This document shows positions 57,060 through 64,000 of a stretch of DNA of 64,000 nucleotides, one piece after another; the stretch's first letter is position 1, and each line of letters opens with the position of its first letter. The position numbers and the translations under genes are program-made. Origin of the DNA: Typha latifolia (taxonomy: Eukaryota > Streptophyta > Magnoliopsida > Poales > Typhaceae); NCBI GenBank assembly GCA_019914945.1, contig CM034113.1, positions 3,638,850-3,702,849 of the forward strand. The letters run 5' to 3'. The notes beneath the pieces are model-generated. The model was not told the origin of the DNA. It made no database searches and saw nothing but the letters and a program-made list of their open reading frames with translations.

Positions 57060-58395
57060 GATCCGGAGCGCCGTCTAGAGTTGGAAAATCGAGGCAGTTT
57101 GCTATTGGACCACGGATGCATTCGAGTGTCCGCAAATGATGGATTGTGACAGAAATTGTTGGAGAACTTCCACAATACTCCAAAGGCTGGTCACGAGGTT
57201 GTCTTGAGGACTTATTGGAGGATATCTCAAAGTTGCACGTGGCCAGGATTGAGGCGGGATGTGAGGAGTTTTGTCCGTGCTTGTGAAGTTTGTTAGAAGA
57301 TAAAGAAACCATATCGAAACTGACCGAATTACTTCAATCTTTACCTATATCGGACCGTGTTTGAGAAGATATTCTATGGATTTCATAGAGGGTCTTCCGC
57401 TGGTACTTGGTTATTCTGTTATCTTTGTGGTGGTTGACAGATTGAGCAAGTATGTGCACTTTTCGGCATTGTCACATCCATTTTCAGCCAAGTGGTGGCT
57501 GAAAGTTTTGTTAGAGATTTTGCTCGGTTACATGGCATGCCACGCATGATTATCTCGGATTATGATCGTGTATTTATGAGTGACTTTTGGACTGAGTTTT
57601 TCAGATTGCAGTGGACTCGATTGAACTTCAGTTCGGCTTACCATCCATAGACGGACGACCAAACTAAGGTGGTCAATCGAGGTATTGAGCAGTAGTTGAG
57701 GTGCTTTGTTGGAGAGATGTCGAGACGATGGTTGGAGTTCTTATCGTGGGCAGAGTGGTCTTATAACACCGCCTACCATAGCATCATTGACATAACTCTA
57801 TTTGAGGTGGTGTATGAATGCACGGCTCCGACGTTACGCGCTTATAATCCAGTGGCATTTATGGATCGTACAGAGGTGGACTTAGCTTTGATGGATAGAG
57901 ACGCCATATTGAGGAGGTTGTGTGCTAATCTTAAACTTGTTCAAAATTGCATGAAGGAAGTTTATGATCGTAACCATAGGGAGCAGGAGTTCGATATCGA
58001 CAGTTGGGTGTTTGTGAGGGTGCAGCCATATCGATAGGTGACCTTACATCTGATACGTAACCAAAAGTTAGCACATCGCTACTTTAGTCCGTTTCGAGTG
58101 TTGGAGCGTATTGGTCCGGTTGTATATCGTTTGGAGCTACCCGAGGGGTCGAGAGTGCATCCTATTTTTCATGTTTCATTGTTGAGAGAGCGCATTGGAG
58201 ATCATGAGATTGTTGGATTGGTTATACCGGAGCCATTAGTGGAGATAGAGATCGTAGAGTCAGTTCAAGTACTTGCTAAATACCGACGATGACATGGTAC
58301 TAGATTGGATATGGAGATTCTAGTTGAGTGGCTTGGCAAGCCATTCGATGAGGCAACATGGAAGTTGGAGACTGATATCTTGTAGCGTTTCTCCG
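57060..58395 (+). pseudogene. H integrase, copy 2, with chromodomain
   Basis: It repeats copy 1 from GATCCGGAGCGCC onward. Core Asp in SMDFIEGLP (about 57378), second Asp in SDYDRVFMSDF (about 57558), and the same Glu-to-Lys change (QTKVVNRG, AAG at 57666-57668). It continues through a fuller GPY-like part (HRYFSPFRVLERIGPVVYRL) into the chromodomain (MEILVEWLGKPFDEATWKLE, about 58310-58370). Stops and frame changes are present. Confidence 0.8.
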
Positions 58396-58436
58396 ACTTT
58401 TCACCTTGAGGGCAAGGTGGGGGAAGCGTGGTGGGC

Positions 58437-59296
58437 TGATACACCTAGTTAGGATCTTTTCTTATTGCATTAGGTGTTTATTTTTATTAAAATAAAATTC
58501 CTATAATTCGCGTTCCCATGTAGGACGGATCACGTTCGAACGCCTTTGCGAACGCCTACATCAAGTTCACAAATACAGAAAACGCATATTGTGCATTTGA
58601 ACGTGGTTGGGTGAGTTAGAACGCCCGCGTTCGAATGCCTACATCGCGTTCGCACAAAGAGAGAACGTCTTTTAGTGTGTTCGAACCCGATCGGGCACAT
58701 TCGAACATGATCGACGAGAATCCTCTAGAATTAGGGTTTCATATTATTTTAGGACTTATTGGCTAGCCTCTATATATATGTGAATAGTAGCCAAATTTAT
58801 TACGCTATTGGATTATTGAATTCTCACCTCTTATATTCTCTCTAGATTTCTCCCTCCTTCCTCTTCACCAACCTTCCACATCTACCGTTGGCAAGGCTTC
58901 TCCTAACTTCTAATCTCTCTCGACTATCGAGCCACCCCACTTCTTTGGGATCTCGACCAGTTCGTTCCCTTCGTCTACATCCTTTAACCACTTCCACAAT
59001 CCAACTTCATCTCCATATCCAGTCATAACCCTAACATCCACTCCACCCGTCACCACCACCATCACCCATGTTATTCCGTGTGTTCGCCCCTGCTGTAGTT
59101 CAAATCTGTGAAGGGCATAAATACGAAAGTTGTAGATCAGGAAGTTACGGATCTAACCCAGTTAGTTTAGTAATTTGCGGACTACAGGAGAATATCTAAC
59201 GAATATTTTCCCATGGTTGCGTGAACTGATTCCTCTAATACCTTCAGATCTTGAAGGAATAGTTGCGTAGCTTATCTTTGGTTTCAGATCATAACA
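58437..59296 (+). repeat. H 3' LTR
   Basis: TGATACACCTAG...CAGATCATAACA, 860 bp. The array is 58509-58715, then GCCTCTATATATATGTG at the TATA position (about 58765-58780). Confidence 0.85.
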
Positions 59297-59301
59297 CATA
59301 T

Positions 59302-59607
59302 TATCATCATAACTCTCCCTCAAACATGACACATGATGCTTGCTGACCATGACCATGCTATGATATCAAATGCAACCATATATGATGTATATTGACCACT
59401 CGATAATCAAGTAATTAGATGATAATAAAATCATATGCATTTCTCAACATCTCAGTCAACAATGTCATATTTATTTGTCATCATCATACTAGATCACTGT
59501 GCACAGTCAACACTTGGTATCGGTCTCAACATCATGTCCGAAGGCCTAGAGCATACTCCGCTACCTGTAAGAGTATCTCAAATATAACCATACCCCGCCA
59601 CCCGCAA
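59302..59607 (-). repeat. G 5' LTR, continuation after H
   Basis: It matches 18860-19170 of F. It contains the uninterrupted form of the site into which A inserted (TCAGTCAACAATGTCAT, about 59452). Confidence 0.75.
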
Positions 59608-59650
59608 GGGTATCAGGGCTATCAAAATAATCGAGCCGGCTCGAGCTAGG
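59608..59650. repeat. hAT-like end fragment
   Basis: GGGCTATCAAAATAATCGAG then CCGGCTCGAGCTAGGCTCGAG, matching the left end of the element at 12141. Only the end is present. It marks a rearranged joint in the G LTR, where about 0.7 kb of F-like sequence is missing. Confidence 0.65.
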
Positions 59651-59904
59651 CTCGAGTTCACGGGGCCTCACAGAAAGGGGTTCGGGATCTGAAAATATTT
59701 AAGTAGCAAGAAGTTAGTCGTTTATCTAATTAAAATCCGTTCATGTAAAATATGATGATTTATTAGATTTTAGAATTTCTACTTATCTTTATAACTAGCT
59801 AGATTATTAATTATAAATAAAAATATAAATATACATAAAAACTAATTATAATTCAATTATATCTTGATTAATTAGGAACTATGAAAAACCCCTAGACACA
59901 AGTA
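59651..59904. other. AT-rich part of the G LTR, no gene
   Basis: It begins GGGGCCTCACAGAAAGGGG, similar to F at about 19900, then is AT-rich. Nothing coding is seen. Confidence 0.5.
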
Positions 59905-60840
59905 TGTATCTAAATACTAGGCAATGATATCACTCGTTCGCTTAAGTAAAACTCCAAAGAAATATTAAAAACGAAAATAGAGATGAACGCCAAGATTTTA
60001 ATATGGAAAAACCCAAACGGAAAGAAACCACAGATCCAAACTCAAATCAAAACCAATCAAGCAGTTACAAGACTGACTCACAAAATAACTCATTGATCCA
60101 AACGACTTTGTTCCTCTCAGTCTTGCTCGATAGAACCCACGATTCACTGCTTTTCGTGATTGAAGTCCAACCTCAGTAGCCCTCGAGATTGATCTTTCGT
60201 CTAGATAGCCCTTAAGACAAAAGATTAATTTTATAGATGAGTAGAACCTTGTTAGTTGAAGAACCGATGTAGCCTCAAGAAGTCTCATTCAATAATGCTA
60301 CTTTAACCACCCTAAAGTTAGGGCATCACAATCCTTATATATGATCTCCAAGATAGAGCCAAATCCATGTCTTATCCGAACTCACGAAAGTCCAAGATTT
60401 TTAAACTTCTTTGGTGCGTTCAAACGTGGCCCGAGTGCGTTCGAACGGGCCCAAGTGCGTTCGAACGCGACAGCTTGAATTCTTCAGGTTGTGTTCGAAC
60501 GCGTTTGTGAACGCAGCTCTCGGTCTGTGTGAACACAGTACCAACATTCGAACGCGTTTGTGAATGCAGCTCTCGGTATGTGTGAACACAGTACCTATGT
60601 TCGAACGCATTTGTGAACGCAACTCTCGGTCTGTGTGAACACAGTACTCGCGTTCGAACGCATTTGTGGACGCAGCTCTCGATCTGTGTGAACGCAGTAC
60701 TCGCGTTTGAACGCGGTGTGAACTCAGCAGTTTTTCTCCAATAATCTTGCAATTTTTTAAACCAGACATTTTCTAGACTTGTATAAAGCTCATATACATG
60801 TAAAAATACACTTAGAATATTTTGTACACAATTGCCAACA
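59905..60840 (-). repeat. Copia-like LTR (minus) with a GTTCGAAC tandem array
   Basis: In minus orientation: TGTTGGCAATTGTGTAC...TTTAGATACA, 936 bp, a start typical of Ty1/copia LTRs, with a TTTTTCCATATTAAAATCTTGG block near the end as in many copia LTRs. The TATA box (CATATATAAGG, complement about 60334-60345) lies downstream of the array. No TSD found. The sequence is unrelated to the gypsy LTRs apart from the array. Confidence 0.6.
60494..60727 (-). repeat. 53-bp tandem repeat, about 4.4 copies, with GTTCGAACGC
   Basis: Units start at 60494, 60547, 60600, 60653 and 60706 (partial), exactly 53 bp apart. Each has TTCGAACGC(G/A)TTTGTG, then a GCTCTCGGTCTGTGTGAAC block. Further CGTTCGAACG copies lie at 60415-60470. 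The array sits upstream of the TATA box in the direction of transcription. Confidence 0.95.
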
Positions 60841-61260
60841 ATTAAAAACCTAAGAAACTATGAAGTCATTACTTAATAAAATATTAAATAAATACGTAAA
60901 CCTATTATTTAATTTTTACAAAATAATAATGTACAATAAATTATTAGAATTATTTAAAATGTATCTCATAACAATATTAGTATATAAATTTGATAATTAT
61001 AATTTAACATATCTATATATTAATCTAATAGAGATATAAATAAATAAATATGAGTATTACCTATATTTATACCTAATTAATCATTGATTATACAAATTAT
61101 AATTAATACTAATCATATTGAAGAATATATATTATTATTAAAAAAGTAATGTCTAAATAATTTATTTGCATTAATTAAGAAGGAAAAACCTAAATAAATA
61201 ACATCAATGAAATAAATAAATAAATAAATAATTAATTAATTAATTAAAACACTGCCATTA
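60841..61260. repeat. AT-rich arm, inverted copy of about 63470-64000
   Basis: The reverse complement aligns with 63480-63660. Shared landmarks are TTAATTAATGCA.ATAAATTATT, TATTTAGACATTA and TATATATTCTTCAA.ATGAT. (AAAT)n and (TTAA)n runs lie at about 61205-61248. No genes. Confidence 0.7.
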
Positions 61261-61297
61261 GTGCTTAGCTCGGCCCAGCACCGTGTAGAAAGAGAAG

Positions 61298-61559
61298 GAG
61301 AAGAAGCCGAGGAAGAAGAAGAAAAAGAAAGAAGAAAGAAGAAGAAGAAGAAGAAGAAGAAGAGGAGGAGAAGAAGGGAGGACAGGAGGAGGAGAAGAAG
61401 GGAGGACAAGAGGAGGAGAAGAAGGGAGGACAGGAGGAGGAGAAGAAGGGAGGAGAGGAGGGAGGGTGTTGCGGACCCAGACCGGCGGAAAGGGCACTGG
61501 CCGTTGCTGGCCAGCCAGCGGCCGGCGGGTCAGCTCCGACGAGCCCGAGATCAGGTGTT

Positions 61560-61601
<42 letters not shown>

Positions 61602-61605
61602 GGAG
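61298..61605. repeat. GA-rich low-complexity block
   Basis: A (GAA)n tract, then about four units of a 24-bp repeat (GACAGGAGGAGGAGAAGAAG type, to about 61455), and a (GA)18 run at 61562-61598. Frames through it on both strands are artefacts. Confidence 0.9.
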
Positions 61606-61955
61606 GGAGGGAAAAGAAAAGAGGGGAAGTGAGAGACCTCACCGGTGGCGGCGGCGGCGTCAGTAGTAGTTAAAGAGAGAGAGAAAGAGAGTTTGAGAGA
61701 GAGAGGAGAGTGAGAGAGAGATCGAAAGGGAGAGAGTAGAGAGAAGTAAAAGAGAGAGCAAGAGAGGTAGTGGGGAGAGGGAAGTCGGTGGTGGCGGCAA
61801 GATGGGGCCCGCCGTGGCCAGCTGGCCGAGCAAGTGACGCATGGCATCCCCATGCAGCATCAAGCTGCATGGGCACGAGGCCGGCCACACTATGGCCGCC
61901 CACGTCGTACCCAAAATTTAATTTAATTTAAATTTTTTTAAGCTTGTGTTGTTAT
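61606..61955 (-). repeat. End of an F/G-type LTR
   Basis: It contains the same CATGGGCACGAGGCCGGCCA and GGCCACGTCGT-like features as F at 20185-20230, and ends GTTGTTATA. It is the right end of the G 5' LTR. Confidence 0.6.
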
Positions 61956-61956
61956 A

Positions 61957-62070
61957 ATTATGGTCACTGATATGCAATATCTCGTGGCCCATGTTCGAGG
62001 TCAGTTTGGTCTATACACACAAACAATCGGACACCTTTCATTCGTTAGGATATGCGTGTGGCAAGTTACC
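61957..62070 (-). repeat. Inverted fragment of the F/G LTR middle
   Basis: The reverse complement aligns with 19220-19332 (ACAATCGGACACC, AATATCTCGTGGCCCATG). It stands in the opposite orientation to the LTR end just before it. Confidence 0.75.
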
Positions 62071-62890
62071 TGATATGATCTTCCCTGGATTGGGTTTGAT
62101 CTATCTCGTTATCAAATCTGTCTAAGGCCTTACACAAAATTTCGAAGGAGATTCCTGAAGATATAATCGTTGGATCAACGTGAAATTTTGATAGGTCGTA
62201 GCCCTCGAAAAGAGCTTTCCAACGAATCTAATTTTGGGTGATTCAAATGGCGGGATCTAGAGATATATTCCAATAAGTGGGCAAACATTGAGGAGTCTGA
62301 TATGCTCGATTCATATCAGAACATGATTTTGGATCTGTGGATGGGGGCACGTGATCCTAGGTGGAATATGGAGGTGGTAGGCCGGTGGTAAAGGGTGGCA
62401 CTGATAATAAAGGTGGTGGGGGAAGATTAAGGTTGGTGGAAAGGGTTAGGGCGAAGGTAGAGAGAGATTTGAAGAAGAGGGAGGAGTGGGTTGAGTGGCC
62501 AGTCGACGGAGGCTAGAGGCGGCAGCGCCGTGGCGGTGGCTGCTGCCATGGGATGAGGGAACGAGAGGGAAGGAGAGAAGAATATTAGGGCAAGAAACTT
62601 AATTCATTGATCATTCTTTTTTTGGTTGCCATCCACACCTTAAGAGGCTAACTAAACAAGCCAAAAATGGTAATTATTAACCGTAGAAATAGTGAATTCT
62701 CGTCGATCGCATTCAAACGGGGTCGAGCGCGTTCAAATGCATAAATTATGTTATCTGTCGATGCGAATGAATGCAGGCATTTGCACATGAGCGTTAAGTT
62801 TGAATGCACAAATTGCGTTTTCTCTCAATGTGAATGCCTATAGGCGTTCACAAGGGCATTCAAACGGACCCTCTCGCATTCGAACGCAAC
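62071..62890 (-). repeat. Z: LTR of the E/A family, truncated, minus strand
   Basis: It begins TGATATGATCTTCCC and shares with E and A the GAAAAGAGCTTTCCAACGAA block. An array lies at 62706-62888, heavily decayed (CATTCAAACG, CGTTCAAATGC). It stops after the array without the U3 start. Confidence 0.75.
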
Positions 62891-62892
62891 AT

Positions 62893-63096
62893 AATTGTGA
62901 CAACCCAATCTTAAAAAAAAACTTCACTACATGGCACGACAGCCTCATGTCGTGTAGTGGCAGATGGGGAGGGCACCAACCTGGCCGGGCTAGCTGGCGT
63001 GGTAGGCCCCACTTTCGCGGCGGCCTCCCTTCCCACCGCCTCTCTCCCTTATATTTCTCTCTCTTTCTCTCTTTTGGTCTCTCTCTCACTTTTCTC

Positions 63097-63142
<46 letters not shown>

Positions 63143-63210
63143 CTACCGCCGCCACTCCGCCGGCTTGCCGCTGCCGCCGCCACCTCCACTAATGCTGGTG
63201 AGCCTCTTTG

Positions 63211-63252
<42 letters not shown>

Positions 63253-64000
63253 TTTCTCTTTATCTCTCTCGGGTTCATCAAAACAAAGCCGCCGGCGAGA
63301 GGCCGGCCCGGTCCCCTCCCTTCCTTTCTTCCTCTCCTCTTCTTCTTCTTCCATCTTTCTCCATTTTTCTTTCTTCTATTCTTTCTTCCTTCTTCTGCCA
63401 TTATTCTTCTCTCTTAGCTCCTTCTTCTACTTCTGCAACGTGTTGGGCTCGGCCCCAGCGCTGGTGATATTATTTTATTATCTACTTTATTTTATATTTG
63501 TTTATTTATTTAATTAGGTATTACTTCCTTAATTAATGCAGATAAATTATTTAGACATTAATTATATTCATAATAATATATATATTCTTCAACATGATGA
63601 TTATTAATTATAATTAATATAATTAATGATTAACTAGGTTATAAACTATTATGCATAAATATAGGTAATACTTATATTTATTTAATTATGTATTTATATT
63701 TCTATTAGATTAATAGATAGTGTTGTAAATTATAATTATTAGATTTATGTACTGTTATTCATAATATATGCATTTTAAATAATCTTAACAATTTATTATA
63801 TACTATCGTGTGTAGAATAAGATACTAGTCTAATTAATTATTTATTTATTTATTTTGCATAATTAAGTAAATACATAACTTCTGATTAATCAAGATAGAG
63901 TAAGAATTATAAAATTTATCATAAAATAGATCTTGTCTATACATATATCTTATTTATAATTATTTAGCTTTTATTTTATAATTACATATTTAGAATATTT
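62893..64000 (-). repeat. G-type LTR end, inverted, runs off the window
   Basis: TGACAACCCAATC is the reverse complement of an F/G-type end. Then come a palindromic CATGGCACGACAG block, CT-rich sequence with (TC)n at 63101-63138 and 63214-63250, GCTCGGCCCCAGCGC (compare 61268-61280 inverted), and the AT-rich arm. No gene. Confidence 0.65.

Larger units (their letters stand above)
53646..59296 (+). mobile_element. H: gypsy element with truncated 5' end and duplicated integrase
   Basis: Flanked by CATAC (53641-53645) and CATAT (59297-59301), a near-perfect TSD. Only about 32 bp of the 5' LTR remain before the sequence jumps into gag. The 3' LTR (58437-59296, 860 bp) is full. The purine tract (CTTGAGGGCAAGGTGGGGG) precedes it. 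The pol region carries a tandem copy of integrase. Confidence 0.85.
43778..61955 (-). mobile_element. G: non-coding long-LTR element, split by A, H and others
   Basis: LTR copies related to F lie on both sides of a non-coding interior. The left copy is 43778-44128 plus 49502-50075. The interior is about 50076-52933. The primer site is GCTCTGATACCA (52934-52945), so the element is on the minus strand. The right (5') copy starts TGTAACGCCCCCG at 52953, runs to 53645, and resumes at 59297. The right copy is then mixed with a hAT-like piece, a copia-like LTR and a GA-rich end to about 61955. No gag-pol motif is seen: a LARD-like element. Confidence 0.6.

Noticed and set aside
60494..60727. CRISPR-like array
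   Set aside because: The 53-bp units repeat in full with no unique spacers, in a plant LTR; it is a plain tandem repeat.
61258..61914. Lys/Glu/Arg-rich or Leu/Ser-rich frames, also at 62838-63517
   Set aside because: Low-complexity GA/CT tracts open on both strands. They lie in LTR ends, with no domains.

Overview
This window is nuclear DNA of a flowering plant, and nearly all of it is retrotransposon. The evidence is repeated LTR pairs with TG...CA ends and 5-bp target-site duplications (TSDs), primer-binding sites complementary to plant initiator tRNA-Met (TGGTATCAGAGC), Ty3/gypsy gag-pol remnants with C-terminal chromodomains, and one exon-like piece of a plant ARID(-HMG) gene. The species cannot be told from the sequence. 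No intact protein-coding gene is present: every gag-pol is broken by stops, frameshifts or deletions. I use my own letters as element names.

Layout. 1-5257: degenerate chromovirus R1, plus strand. 5258-10690: the only low-TE stretch, with one ARID-type exon on the minus strand (9294-9570). 10691-15150: inverted LTR pieces around a minus-strand LTR (11897-13407) that carries a hAT-like insertion. 15389-20327: a long LTR F (TSD AAAAG) split by a solo LTR (S1) and by deletion derivative E (TSD CTTAC). 21777-35028: element C remnants (plus), interrupted inside gag by B (minus, 23064-31780). B itself carries solo LTR K (TSD ACAAC) and small element L (TSD CTAAC). Downstream lies D (32076-34346), a gag-chromodomain deletion derivative. 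35029-37796: gag remnant J. 37797-43777: gypsy element I. 43778-61955: non-coding element G, whose two LTR copies are split by A (44129-49501, the youngest-looking, TSD TCATC) and by H (53646-59296). 59905-60840: a copia-like LTR. 61957-64000: minus-strand copies of the Z and G/F LTR families, making a large inverted arrangement.

Recurring theme. LTRs from at least two unrelated families carry dense arrays built on the palindrome GCGTTCGAACGC. The arrays lie in U3 just upstream of a TATA box. Fourteen arrays are present, many decayed by CG to TG/CA changes. This is the most unusual shared feature of the window.

How the parts work together. These are selfish elements, not a pathway. Elements A, D, E, H and L lack all or part of what integration needs, yet A, E and L sit between perfect TSDs. 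Either they were deleted after insertion or they moved on proteins supplied by relatives. The order of insertion can be read from the nesting: C before B before K and L; F before S1 and E; G before A and H; J before I.
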